A stretch of 64,000 bases of DNA, from the NCBI RefSeq assembly GCF_000247815.1, contig NC_021674.1, positions 79,640,744-79,704,743 on the forward strand, written 5' to 3'. Origin of the DNA: Ficedula albicollis (lineage: Eukaryota; Chordata; Aves; Passeriformes; Muscicapidae). Shown in pieces: positions 41,596-52,575 of the stretch (its first letter is position 1; each line of letters begins with the position of its first letter). The translations under genes were made by a program, and so were the position numbers. The notes under the pieces were generated by a model. It made no database searches, was not told the origin of the DNA, and was given only the letters and a program-made list of their open reading frames with translations.

Positions 41596-41854
41596 AGACA
41601 AATGAAGACAAAAAAAGAAGGAAAGAAAAGACCTCAGTCATGTAAAGAGTGGAATGATTTTTGGTAAGCTTTTTCCAGTATTGAGATCTGACATTTTGCT
41701 GTGAGAAGACAAATGAAGATAAAAAAAGAAGGACAGAAAAGACCTCAGTCATGTAAAGAGTGGAATGATTTTTGGTAGGCTTTTTCCAGTATTGAGATCT
41801 GATGATTTTTGGTAAGCTTTTTCCAGTATTGAGATCTGACATTTTGCTGTGAGA
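41596..41854. repeat. Nested tandem duplication (111 bp and 37 bp units)
   Basis: A 111 bp unit starting agacaaatgaaga occurs at 41596 and 41707. At the end of the second copy, a 37 bp block beginning atgatttttggta is repeated once more (41765 and 41802), so the block ttttccagtattgagatctg appears three times. The sequence then resumes with the attttgctgtgaga found at the end of the first unit. The region lies about 400 bp upstream of an RNGTT exon acceptor. Confidence 0.9.
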
Positions 41855-42247
41855 CCTTCAACAAAGAAGGTTGATGAAACATGGATAATACATTTCGTGC
41901 ACTTAGGCTGGCAGTAGCACTTAAACTGGAAGCAGTTTATTCCCATGGAAACCTATTTGCATTTGGGCCAGAAGTGACTTCTTTCCCCCCTCTGTTAGCA
42001 CTGCTGATGTTTTAGCATAATATAATTGCTGAATATTGACAGCCAATTTGAAAAGTATTTTTAAAATGTTGAGTAGCTGACCATATGTAAAATGGAGATG
42101 TATTTTGTGCAATTTTTTTGTATAGGATGGAGGCATGTTGCTGAAAAATGTTAGGCAACTTTTGATCTTCTATTATTTATGCCTAAAAGAAAGAAAAAAT
42201 TGTGAATTAAAAAATCTGTTTATCCTAAACAATTTTTTTTTATGCAG

Positions 42248-42371
42248 GTGACGAAAGAACTCAAACAGTATGACAACAAAATTATAGAGTGCAAGTTTGA
42301 GAACAACAGCTGGGTCTTCATGAGACAGAGGATAGACAAAAGCTTTCCAAATGCCTACAGCACCGCCATGG
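42248..42371 (+). CDS. RNGTT: RNGTT coding exon (second from the end), guanylyltransferase motif VI
   Basis: This 124 bp exon has acceptor tttatgcag|GTG and donor ATGG|gtgagt. It encodes 41 full codons and the first base of a split alanine codon, so the following intron is phase 1. It reads [16 protein letters not shown] then FENNSW and [19 protein letters not shown]. The W (42311), R (42323), R (42329), D (42335) and K (42338) make the W-x3-R-x-R-x-D-K pattern of motif VI. In the capping-enzyme family that motif sits in the C-terminal OB fold and helps position the GTP phosphates during formation of the covalent enzyme-GMP intermediate. All these residues are intact. The spliced frame is continuous with the exons at 12656 and 45167. 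Confidence 0.97.
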
Positions 42372-45166
42372 GTGAGTAGAACAATTTGCTTTAGAAGTTT
42401 CTCAGGCTAAAGTTTTAATATTTTACTTCTGTGTTAAGCAAGAAAGGCACTCTGTTCTCATTTCTGGTCTGAGTCCTGGCTCATTACAGTAATGCCTCAT
42501 CTTGCAAATGCTTATGCCATCACTAGTTTTTAGATAGCATTAATCCTCTGGCTGCAGGGTTATTTGATAAAGTCAGTCAAACCAACACTCTGATGCAGAA
42601 TTTAACAAATGTCACAGAATCAAGTGCCTAAGTCTTTGCAGAATGCAAGCACTTGTGCAAAGATGACTTTAAATGGCAGGGCATGCCTTTTAAGTCAGAG
42701 CCAAGAAAGTTTTTATTTACACTAGCATCGCTTCAGCTGACATCGGTGCCTAGCATTGTGTTGGCTTGCTGGAATGTAATGCAAACTGGCACATTATGAG
42801 TGGAATTAGTTAAACAAAAAATCCATTAAAATGCCAAAAACATTATTTGGCAGATGGGCTAGAAAATTAATAGGAGAAAAATGTCATCTTGGGTTTCAAT
42901 GATAGCTACACAAACAATGAAGCGGGGAAACTAATGAAAGGTGGGAATATATTCATGCAGAGTTGTGAGACTTTCATGTTCCTCCACCAAAAAGTATTGC
43001 CAAATATTGTAAATTAAAGGATGTTATTTACTTTCAGATGAAGTATAAGAGTTTGTGTGGAAATGAGTGCGAGGCTGAGCAGCAATAAACATATTGAAAC
43101 AGACTTTTGTTAAGTGCCAAAATGAAGTTTAATCACATTTAAGACCATGCTAATTACCAGGGCTGATGTAGGATTTTCTCTAGACCCTTCTACTTGTATT
43201 TCTGCCTGAGCAGTGAGTAGATTTTCTTGACTAAACACAATGTGGTCATTTTGCCAGGAGATAATAAATCTGTTGACACCTTAGGGAACCAGCACAGAAT
43301 GTAGCAGAAATACTTGCTGAGCAGTCCTGTCAGGAGAGAGGAATGAACCACAAAAGTCATACAAGTGAAATGACATCTCTTTGTGACCATGACCTAAATT
43401 TTTATTCTCTGGTTCACCTTAGTGTTCCAATAGTTAGTTTTCCCTGGAGTTTTCATTTTTTCTTTTTTTTTTTTTTTTTTAATAAATAGCATCTTCTTCT
43501 TTCCTTCATTCTTAAAAGAATATGTATTTGTCCTTTTTCTCTTCTCTTTTTTTCCATTTGTAGAGCAGTTTTGTTATTCCTGACCTTTTTTCTCCCAAAA
43601 CAGTGAACTTCCTAAAAAATAAAATTAAAAGAATGCAGGAATAATTTTAAAGATATGTTTCAAATTTTCTATAGGAATTTTCAGAACAGAAAGTTTTCTT
43701 TTGGCTTTGAGTTTTAACTTTTGATAATTTTTCAAAATCTCCAAAAGTCATACTTTTATCATTTGGGACTTCTTTCTCTAGATCCTCTCTCCTCTTACTA
43801 GCTTTCTCTTGATGAAAAATGCTATTTATTTTTCCCCATTCCCCAACAAAATAAGCATCTGTCTGAATCTTGCTTTTGGACTTTGTTACCTTTCAGGTTG
43901 AAAACAGGAAGTCTTTTTGAGTGATTAAGCTAAGGCAGTGCTCAAAAGTTGATACTGAGTTATACCAGTTGCCATGTGACTCAAATTCTGTTCCTAAATT
44001 ACTGGTATCCATAGTTGTTCCCAACTGCTAAAGTCAAATACTGTGCAACTCTTAAAGCACCTTTTCACCAAAAACAGTGAGATAATTAAAAATAATTATG
44101 GAAAAGTGCTTTATTAATTGTAAAGTAATCCTTTGGTTCTGGTATTCTGCAGGAAAGAAAGGAATGCTTTTGAGAATCACTGTTACTTGTAACAATGCAA
44201 GTACATTTTAAAGAGTTCTAACGTTTAGTACTCTAGGGGGTCAGTAGATTGTTTTGCATGGAAATTGCATCCTTACTCTGGCCAGCCCTTACATGCTATC
44301 AATTATCCTCTGATAATTTTGTGCTTTCTTCCAAGATAGTCGTAGGATTCACACTTAATTTCATCTTCCTTTTTTCCTGTTTTTTTTCTCCTCTAAGTCT
44401 CTCAGGAGGATTAATTAGGGGAATGCAATGTTACATAGGAAAGTATTAAAAAATATTTCATTTGTTTAAAGTGAAGTGAGCGTATTTATTTGTTCCATAA
44501 AATCCCATGGGCCATGACTTACAAACTGTGGTCTGGGAAGTCATGTTAAGTACCCCAAGAGAGCCCATGCATGTGTTCCTTGGCCACCACACAGTACCGT
44601 GGCTGCTCCTCTGTCACATGGTCTGGTGTTCTAGACATGCCATTTTCTTGGTGTCGAGTCTTTCTGCCCCATTAAGGTATATGGGTTAAGAAAAAACCCC
44701 TGCATTGCAGGTTTAGGGTATTCATAGTACTTACTGTTGAAAAAAAGAAGTTACCATAATTCAGATATTTTTAATATTAGAAGCCAGCCTTGTTTCCATC
44801 TACTTGGATTTGATGTGTGTTTCAAAGCCATGTCTCATAAGACCTTCGTTGCTGTTCCTTGCCTCAACAGGATGTCAGTTCTGGTGGTTTTATAGTTGCT
44901 TCAGGGAGCCTTACACACACCTGCCTTTAGTTTGTTTTAGAAGGAGAGGTTCCCATGAGAGTAGAGGCCCACAGCATTGCTTTTCTCTCTGGGGGGCAGA
45001 GCAGAGATTCGTGACTCCAGACACAGCCACCTTGTCAAAGCGTGTGTCTAAGGCTTCATACTTGAGCCAGAGAATGTTGTTATTTTGCCAAGAGGGGGTG
45101 AAGTTATTGAAGTGCCGATTAGAACAAATCAGTTTAGTTACATGCCAATGTGTGCTTTGTTCCCAG
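42372..45166 (+). other. RNGTT: Last RNGTT intron, 2.8 kb, phase 1
   Basis: Runs from donor gtgagt (42372) to acceptor tttgttcccag ending at 45166. Contents are plain AT-rich intron with an 18-base T run (43463-43480). ORFs of 60-66 codons at 43.2, 44.25 and 44.5 kb look like chance. Open frames overlapping the last exon on both strands (44804-45267) are shadows. Confidence 0.9.
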
Positions 45167-45330
45167 CTGTCTGCAACAGCATCCAGAATCCAGTGACGAA
45201 GGAGATGCTGTTTGAGTTCATTGACAGATGTGCAGCAGCTTCCCAAGGACAGACGCGGAAGCACCACCTTGATCCTGACACTGAACTCATGCCGCCCCCG
45301 CCGCCCAAAAGGCCTCGTACCATAACATAG
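45167..45330 (+). CDS. RNGTT: RNGTT terminal coding exon and stop codon
   Basis: The exon starts after acceptor tttgttcccag. Its first two bases complete an alanine codon begun at 42371, and 53 further codons run to TAG (45328-45330). It reads [20 protein letters not shown], then [20 protein letters not shown], then [13 protein letters not shown]. The [17 protein letters not shown] tail is diagnostic of animal RNGTT. The tail is proline-rich and basic and is expected to be flexible. The end of the OB fold and the last helix lie in the first half. An in-frame ATG upstream at 45085 is intronic, so an ORF starting there is not a real start. With the two upstream exons this gives the last 117 complete residues of a protein usually near 600 residues. 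Confidence 0.97.
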
Positions 45331-45921
45331 GGCCTGGCCTCAGAGGATCCTGTGTGTGTGCAGTTCTGCAGAAGGTGACATGCAAGCGTGAAGGCTGGGA
45401 AATGAGAGATCTGAATTGCTCTAAATACTTGTGTGTGTTTTTTGAGTTTGGTTTTCGTTTTGTTTTTCTGAATTCCACATACAAATGGACATTGTTTTGT
45501 AACTGATGAATTCAACCTTACCTTATGGTATTTGAAGAGTAAAGTTCCAAAGGTTTAGACAAGAACCAAGTACAATGAAGTCAGTGGATAGCTGCCTTGT
45601 TTATATATGGATCTCTTTTCACCTTTAATTTATAATGTCAACAGTCTGGAACTGAGGAAATACTGGGATACCGTACTTTTTAGGAGCTGTGTTCAAAAAA
45701 AGCAGAAGTGGTTTTTTTACTGTTGTTATTAAACTGGCTGTGATTGTCACCCATAGTATAACAGATCATAGTTTCCCTGCATTTCTGAGATTTGTGTTTA
45801 ACAGCAAACAGCAATGTTGTTTGTGTTCTCTGTTGATTAAAAACTAAGCCGCCTTAGATTACTCTAATTTCGAAAGTAGCTGGGTTTTTGTTGTTGAAAT
45901 ATTAAAAAAGCGAATTCTTCC

Positions 45922-45929
45922 TGTAAATA
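45922..45929 (+). promoter_or_regulatory. Pumilio response element (UGUAAAUA) in the RNGTT 3' UTR
   Basis: An exact match to the UGUANAUA consensus bound by PUM1/PUM2, about 590 bases after the stop codon. Pumilio proteins usually lower mRNA stability or translation. Occupancy is inferred, not shown. Confidence 0.5.
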
Positions 45930-46126
45930 GCATCCCACAGAAACAAGGGAATGTGCTGGATGTTTGCTTTTTCCCCATGTTTGAACCCAATGCCAAATGT
46001 ATAGTGGGCTGATTTTAGCTTTGCCTTTTTATCTGTAGATCAGAAATGTACCAAATCCTTAGTATTAAGGTCTCTGTTAAAGAGACTGTTTCTAGTACAG
46101 GGCTTAGTTCTCCACAGTGATACCAT

Positions 46127-46134
46127 TGTAAATA
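46127..46134 (+). promoter_or_regulatory. Second Pumilio response element (UGUAAAUA) in the RNGTT 3' UTR
   Basis: A second exact UGUAAAUA about 205 bases after the first. Two matches in one UTR make function more plausible, but an 8-mer with one free position arises often in AT-rich sequence. Confidence 0.45.
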
Positions 46135-47960
46135 CTACAAAAAAGTACACATCACTGTGACATGCAAGAGTAATAAGCAGCGCTGATAATGAAGTTTTGC
46201 ATCCAGGCACAAAATGTCAAAACAAATTCCAGGCAACTCCTGTGTAAAGGAGAAGGTAGTATCAGTGGAAGAGGGCCACATCAGACAGAAGGTGTCCTGA
46301 TTTACATAATTGCAGGGCAAAAGCAAGTCATTTTGGGGCGATGGATGAGTGTCCCAGGGAACAGGACACTCGTTTTAAAAGATGGGGTTGGCTGTCCTGT
46401 GGCGCTGTGCTCATCCTCTGGCTGACTTTCTTTCTTACAAATGAAGAAGCACATGAATGCCCTAATGGCTTTTGTTGCAGCGGACTGGCAGATGTTCATA
46501 ATATTAGTTTTGAGAAGCTGCCGTCTGGCTGTCTAAGGGAGGAGTTGTTCTGATCTGGGATTAATTGGAAACCAAATGCAGATTTTAAAGTTTACTGTCC
46601 ATTTATCAAGCAGGGATTGAATTGGCTCTTTCTATCATTTACTTAGCGTGTGAGTCATCCATCCATTCACTAGTCTGATTAGTGAAGGTCATTAATTTGT
46701 TATAACTAAAATGCATTTCTGTTTAAATGAGTTTTCATGTTTGTTTGTAAACAAAATATACTCCTGCATTTTTTTTTTCTATATGAAAACTTTATGACTT
46801 TGCTTTGTGGTGGCTTCTCTGGTTATTTCAACCTGTTGTATAAATGCACACGGCATCATTTAGATGGCGTTCCTGGTTTCTCTTTCTGGGATATTCCACA
46901 TGTGTTTTAGAGAACTGAAGGAGTTATATATGTTACTTTTTATACTATGGTAAAATTTGAGGGGAAAAAATGCTTTCATCAAAGTTCTTTTTTCAACTGT
47001 ACATAGTTTCTGCACATTATCTTTTGAAAAGATTTAATATCACCTATGCAAGGTTGCAAAATGATCTCTTAAAAAGAGCCTTATTAATTTGATGTGAAAA
47101 CCTATGCATCCTCTGTGCATCTTGCATTGAAACACAGTTAATTATTTCTTTGCTTGGTATGAATAATTTCCCCCAGATTATACTTGTCAGTGAGATTGTC
47201 ATAACATACACTTTGTCACTGCTCTCCATGGTTCATGGCAATTACAGTGGTATGATGATTACAGCCTTCTCTGTGAGGTTAGGACATTTCATTTTTTTTA
47301 AGAATGTGTCCAGGTTATTTCTGTCTTTTTCCTTCCCAGCGCTCGCATCTTGTATTTCAGCAAGACCTGGCTTCTGATTTACCTTTTACTTCAGAGCTGC
47401 AGCACTGCAAGCTGTCTTCCATGTGCATTCCACTAAGTCCATGTATGTGTTTTGGCCCTTGTATTTTGACAAATGTCTTTTTTCCCACTCTCAGTTTGAA
47501 ATGGATATTTTGAAAGAGTAATGATTCTGAGAAGGTATGGAGCTCCACGCTCACATTTGACTGTCGAACTTGTCTTGCACTGTGACCTGTAGTTTTTCAG
47601 AGAGGTCAATCACCTTTACTTTTCTGTAAGGGGAGGCTCCTGGGGAAGGTTTGAATGAAGGTGGTGAAAACAAATGGACTTTCACTTGGACCAGATGGGT
47701 TTAATGCCATGAGAAACGCAAACCTTCTTTCTCTGCTACCAGATATTCAAGAGATTGAAGCTAAAAAGCAAAGAAGAGTCCGTGCCAGGAAAATAATGAT
47801 GAGGATGAAAAACAATACCCTAACTTGTCTACTCTTTGGTGTACAGCATGATTTCATCCACTGTTTTGTCATTTGTTAAATATATAATTAAAATTTGGGT
47901 TCAGTGGAGTTTCCAGAAAATGTAAGTACATTCCTCTAAAAACCATGTATTAAGTATTTT

Positions 47961-47966
47961 AATAAA
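47961..47966 (+). promoter_or_regulatory. Candidate distal polyadenylation signal AATAAA of RNGTT
   Basis: The only canonical AATAAA I see between the stop codon and 48 kb. An ATTAAA at 47887-47892 lies 74 bases upstream. A T/G-containing stretch (about 47998-48035) follows at a usable distance. Cleavage would fall near 47980-47990. Confidence 0.5.
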
Positions 47967-48673
47967 GTCAATGGTTTAAAATACTTTCCCTAAAGATGTA
48001 TCTGCTTTTGATGCCTTTCCAGTGGTACTGTGGTACCAGAGCAAAGTACAAGGATACCTCAGTGTTACTGTTGTGCAGTCCTTCAAGAAAATGATCCACA
48101 TTTTTCAGTGGCTTTTTCTGAGGCAGGAGCCCCCCATCCCAGTGGTGGCCATGATCCATTGTGCCCTTTTTAAATGCAATTTGATCTTGCTGCAAATTGA
48201 ACCAAAAGGAAAACAATTGATGCCTGAAGTACATATTCTATGGCAGGCTAATGTTATGTAGCTTATCAATTCAGTGTTATATGCAGCTGCATGAAAAGTT
48301 GTGCAAGAGATCTGCGGCAGTCTTTCCTGACAATTTATCATTCTGCATGACCCTACAGCTGGTAGCCCACCTACTTGGATCAGCTCCTGGACTTGTAGTG
48401 TAGGAAGGCAGTTTCCTTTTTCAAGTTGCAGCTGTCTAGGTGGCACTTTTCAGGAACTAAAAAGCCTGTCTTGATTTTTATCATTTCTTTCTAATTAACA
48501 TCCTGCCTCCAGTGCTGTTATGTTCTTGTTATGTGTGCAATTCTTGTGGCACTTCTCTCAACCATTCCTGACCTTGCAGTGCTTCAGTGCGAATGCCAAA
48601 CCCGATCTGACATTTGTGCACACCAGGAGAGGTGTGGTAACTTCTCTGTCCCCTGCTCAGTCCTCTGCTCCGC

Positions 48674-50590
48674 ATGCATTAGGGAAGGGGATTGATGTGC
48701 CCGGGCCAGCATGTCACACTGTGTAGTTTGTGTTGGCTTGGTTGTTCACTGGAACAGTCCTTCAGGATCCTTGCTCCTCTGCATGGCAGCTCTTCACTTC
48801 TGTGCCTAAGAGGTGTGACTTCATATTTGCATAATGTGTAAGGCATAATTGTCTCAGAGTATTCTCAAAGGTGATGGCACAGCAAGGTAATTTCCTAGGA
48901 TTCATCTGTACTCAGCAGAGAGAGAAAGGGAGCTGAAATAAGATTTGTTCCTCTTGCATATCTCATGCAGATTTTTGTCTCTTCAGTGCTTCCTCTCAAT
49001 TCTTTCTCAATTGGTATGATATGTCACATTTTATATTACTCCCCTGTGTTATTAGGATTTTGTGAGAGAAGTGTTAAATATTTTTATTTCATAGCATTGA
49101 AACTTTTGCAATGTCAGTTAAATTTATAAGGTCATTAAAAATATCCAATTAGTTGGTCAAGAGCTATTTATTTTCAATAGATTATATTGCTTTCCTTTAG
49201 TCCTCTGTCGTGGTTTAACCCCAGCCAGCAGCCAAGCCCCACACAGCTGCTGCTAAATCCAAGCAGTCCTGCTAACTTGAGTGGAAATAACATTTGGCTG
49301 AAATGCCTTAAATAGCCAGACCACTTCTGTCCTGTGCTACAGCACAAGGTTTGCTCTCACTTTGCCTGGGGACTGCTGCAGCTTCCAAGGCTCACAAAGC
49401 TGCAGAGGTTAGATTTCACCTGTATCCCTTTGTTTTCAGTGTCAAGTTTCTATGCTCTGTGCTTCTGGCATAGCTCCCCAAGCTTGAGTTCATCCTTACA
49501 CCTACCTACCTGCTTTTCCAGTTGTCCCATGGTCAGGTGTGAGACAGAGAAACCTGTGCCCTGTGACTGGTCCCCCACTCAGTGCTCCTCCCCAAGCCTG
49601 TGTGCTCATCCCTGTAGACCCCAGCCTTGAGGATCGATGGTTGGCAGTTCTGTCCCTGTCAGTCATGCTTGTGCAGGGAAATCAAAGCAGCATCTACCAG
49701 CTGTGACAGTATCCACTGTATGAGCAAGGAGCCCTTTTCCCCTTCCCTCCCTCATGACCCCATCTCCCTATTTCATGTGCAAACAAAGGTAAGACATACT
49801 CTTTACACTGACATCTGGATAAATTAGTTAATGTTTGCAGTGGGAGTATAGGTTAGCGCTCTTTCTGCTTCCCTGTGAGAGACTGCTGAGCTTCTGCAGA
49901 GATCTGTAGGGCTGAGGTTGGAGGTTGATGGAGACATTTACCAAACAGTTTTCCCTCAGTCAGGGCTCATTTTAATCTGGTTCATTTCAATCCAGAGTCA
50001 GCAGTGGGGGGGAGCACATAAGCATGAACCTTTCAGTGATGTTCGTGCATCCAGAAGTGTGAGAATATAGAAGACAGTGAACTTGATAAGGGAGCAGTAA
50101 GAATACTTTTTTTTTTTGGTGTTACAAAGAAACCTAAAGTAAAATTTAAGTGCAAACCATTTCCACTTCTCTTAGCACTGGATGTAAAAACAATAGACGT
50201 TTTTAAATCAAATTATAATCAAGTCAACTCCCATTATAGGAATTTATTTCATCAGAAATACTGTTCATGTCTCTTTTCTCCTTTCTCCACCCTCAGTATC
50301 TTTGTGTCTATTTGACTAGCAGAAAGCATACTAATTGGGTTCAGGAGCATTCATCTATGATACTTTGAGAAAATTAAGTTTTGATTAACTCTTCTACTCA
50401 GAACTTCCTCTTATGTGGGGAGACGATAGCATTATCATAAGAAATAGGTCTGTATAAATGCCAAGTACATAACACTGGAGGAACAGTATTTTGTTATTAA
50501 AATATACTTCAGAAGTTTCTGAACTAATTTAATCGTCAATGGATGGGAAACTTTAATCCAAATGTAAAAAATCCCATTCAAAAATATAAG
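48674..50590. repeat. 1.92 kb tandem duplication, copy 1
   Basis: Starts atgcattagggaaggggatt (48674) and ends aaaaatataag (50590). It matches 50658-52575 almost base for base at an offset of 1984 (1985 after a T-run length difference, 11 versus 12 T). By eye I find about four substitutions (for example ggaacag/ggagcag, gatgg/gatgc, gacagt/gacggt, aaggag/aaagag). The ORFs in it (49334-49630 and 49627-49827) recur in copy 2 and show no family resemblance. It contains an LTR edge at 49206. Confidence 0.97.
49206..49252 (-). mobile_element. LTR edge fragment, minus orientation (in duplication copy 1)
   Basis: Begins tgtcgtggtttaacccc, then agccagcagccaagccccac, the same U5 edge as the LTR at 31186, after which the sequence diverges. 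In the sense (minus) direction, a CTATTTAAGGC TATA-like box lies about 100 bases before this edge (49305-49315). A different LTR subfamily may therefore extend from 49206 to roughly 49.6 kb. Only the first 47 bases are assigned with confidence. Confidence 0.65.
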
Positions 50591-50657
50591 GTGCATTAAG
50601 GAAGGGGATTGCTGTGCCCGGGCCAGCATGTCACACTGTGTAGTTTGTGTTGGCTTG
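50591..50657. repeat. 67 bp partial third copy of the duplication start
   Basis: Between the two full copies sits gtgcattaaggaaggggatt through tgtgttggcttg, which matches the first 67 bases of each full unit with three differences. The layout is therefore A-B-A'-A-B, with A of 67 bp and B of about 1850 bp. A and A' may be the original short direct repeat that allowed the large duplication. Confidence 0.93.
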
Positions 50658-52575
50658 ATGCATTAGGGAAGGGGATTGATGTGCCCGGGCCAGCATGTCA
50701 CACTGTGTAGTTTGTGTTGGCTTGGTTGTTCACTGGAGCAGTCCTTCAGGATCCTTGCTCCTCTGCATGGCAGCTCTTCACTTCTGTGCCTAAGAGGTGT
50801 GACTTCATATTTGCATAATGTGTAAGGCATAATTGTCTCAGAGTATTCTCAAAGGTGATGGCACAGCAAGGTAATTTCCTAGGATTCATCTGTACTCAGC
50901 AGAGAGAGAAAGGGAGCTGAAATAAGATTTGTTCCTCTTGCATATCTCATGCAGATTTTTGTCTCTTCAGTGCTTCCTCTCAATTCTTTCTCAATTGGTA
51001 TGATATGTCACATTTTATATTACTCCCCTGTGTTATTAGGATTTTGTGAGAGAAGTGTTAAATATTTTTATTTCATAGCATTGAAACTTTTGCAATGTCA
51101 GTTAAATTTATAAGGTCATTAAAAATATCCAATTAGTTGGTCAAGAGCTATTTATTTTCAATAGATTATATTGCTTTCCTTTAGTCCTCTGTCGTGGTTT
51201 AACCCCAGCCAGCAGCCAAGCCCCACACAGCTGCTGCTAAATCCAAGCAGTCCTGCTAACTTGAGTGGAAATAACATTTGGCTGAAATGCCTTAAATAGC
51301 CAGACCACTTCTGTCCTGTGCTACAGCACAAGGTTTGCTCTCACTTTGCCTGGGGACTGCTGCAGCTTCCAAGGCTCACAAAGCTGCAGAGGTTAGATTT
51401 CACCTGTATCCCTTTGTTTTCAGTGTCAAGTTTCTATGCTCTGTGCTTCTGGCATAGCTCCCCAAGCTTGAGTTCATCCTTACACCTACCTACCTGCTTT
51501 TCCAGTTGTCCCATGGTCAGGTGTGAGACAGAGAAACCTGTGCCCTGTGACTGGTCCCCCACTCAGTGCTCCTCCCCAAGCCTGTGTGCTCATCCCTGTA
51601 GACCCCAGCCTTGAGGATCGATGCTTGGCAGTTCTGTCCCTGTCAGTCATGCTTGTGCAGGGAAATCAAAGCAGCATCTACCAGCTGTGACGGTATCCAC
51701 TGTATGAGCAAAGAGCCCTTTTCCCCTTCCCTCCCTCATGACCCCATCTCCCTATTTCATGTGCAAACAAAGGTAAGACATACTCTTTACACTGACATCT
51801 GGATAAATTAGTTAATGTTTGCAGTGGGAGTATAGGTTAGCGCTCTTTCTGCTTCCCTGTGAGAGACTGCTGAGCTTCTGCAGAGATCTGTAGGGCTGAG
51901 GTTGGAGGTTGATGGAGACATTTACCAAACAGTTTTCCCTCAGTCAGGGCTCATTTTAATCTGGTTCATTTCAATCCAGAGTCAGCAGTGGGGGGGAGCA
52001 CATAAGCATGAACCTTTCAGTGATGTTCGTGCATCCAGAAGTGTGAGAATATAGAAGACAGTGAACTTGATAAGGGAGCAGTAAGAATACTTTTTTTTTT
52101 TTGGTGTTACAAAGAAACCTAAAGTAAAATTTAAGTGCAAACCATTTCCACTTCTCTTAGCACTGGATGTAAAAACAATAGACGTTTTTAAATCAAATTA
52201 TAATCAAGTCAACTCCCATTATAGGAATTTATTTCATCAGAAATACTGTTCATGTCTCTTTTCTCCTTTCTCCACCCTCAGTATCTTTGTGTCTATTTGA
52301 CTAGCAGAAAGCATACTAATTGGGTTCAGGAGCATTCATCTATGATACTTTGAGAAAATTAAGTTTTGATTAACTCTTCTACTCAGAACTTCCTCTTATG
52401 TGGGGAGACGATAGCATTATCATAAGAAATAGGTCTGTATAAATGCCAAGTACATAACACTGGAGGAACAGTATTTTGTTATTAAAATATACTTCAGAAG
52501 TTTCTGAACTAATTTAATCGTCAATGGATGGGAAACTTTAATCCAAATGTAAAAAATCCCATTCAAAAATATAAG
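50658..52575. repeat. 1.92 kb tandem duplication, copy 2
   Basis: A near-identical second copy of 48674-50590, ending in the same aaaaatataag before unique sequence starts with atgattcaac. The near identity means either very recent origin, gene conversion, or two alleles placed in tandem by the assembler. Confidence 0.97.
51190..51236 (-). mobile_element. LTR edge fragment, minus orientation (in duplication copy 2)
   Basis: Same as the fragment at 49206, carried along in the duplication (offset 1984). It has the tgtcgtggtttaacccc edge and the TATA-like box about 100 bases further right. It was copied with the unit, so it is not an independent insertion. Confidence 0.65.

Larger units (their letters stand above)
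12723..42247 (+). other. RNGTT: RNGTT intron, 29.5 kb, phase 0
   Basis: Bounded by donor gtatga at 12723 and acceptor tttatgcag ending at 42247. No coding exon was recognised inside, and the two flanking exons join in the reading frame known for the protein, so none is needed. The intron holds a solo LTR (14491-15177), a CR1 element with a G70 tract (22.6-23.3 kb), a minus-strand LTR (31186-31818) and nine or more short two-copy tandem duplications. Scattered ORFs of 60-157 codons on both strands match no family I know and are treated as chance. Stretches such as 16.3-19.3, 25.6-31.1 and 35.3-41.5 kb are plain AT-rich intron in which I see nothing specific. Confidence 0.85.
45331..47985 (+). 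other. RNGTT: Probable RNGTT 3' untranslated region
   Basis: From the base after the stop codon to just past an AATAAA at 47961. No intron signals are needed. It contains two UGUAAAUA Pumilio-type elements and several weaker ATTAAA hexamers (45728, 45836, 45901, 47887) that could give shorter isoforms. The 3' end is inferred only from the signal, so its length (about 2.65 kb) is uncertain. Short ORFs inside (for example 47655-47879) show no family resemblance. Confidence 0.65.

Noticed and set aside
43463..43480. T18 run as a possible minus-strand retrocopy tail
   Set aside because: No coding-like or repeat sequence was recognised beside it and no target-site duplication was seen.
45085..45330. 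ORF starting at an ATG upstream of the last RNGTT exon
   Set aside because: The first 27 or so codons are intron sequence. A good acceptor at 45166 and the in-frame join to 42371 show the true exon start at 45167.
44911..45515. Minus-strand ORFs of 118 and 125 codons over the last RNGTT exon
   Set aside because: They are antisense shadows of a GC-richer coding exon and show no family resemblance.
49334..49630. 98-codon ORF present identically at 49334 and 51318
   Set aside because: The repetition comes from the 1.92 kb tandem duplication, not from protein conservation. No family is recognised.
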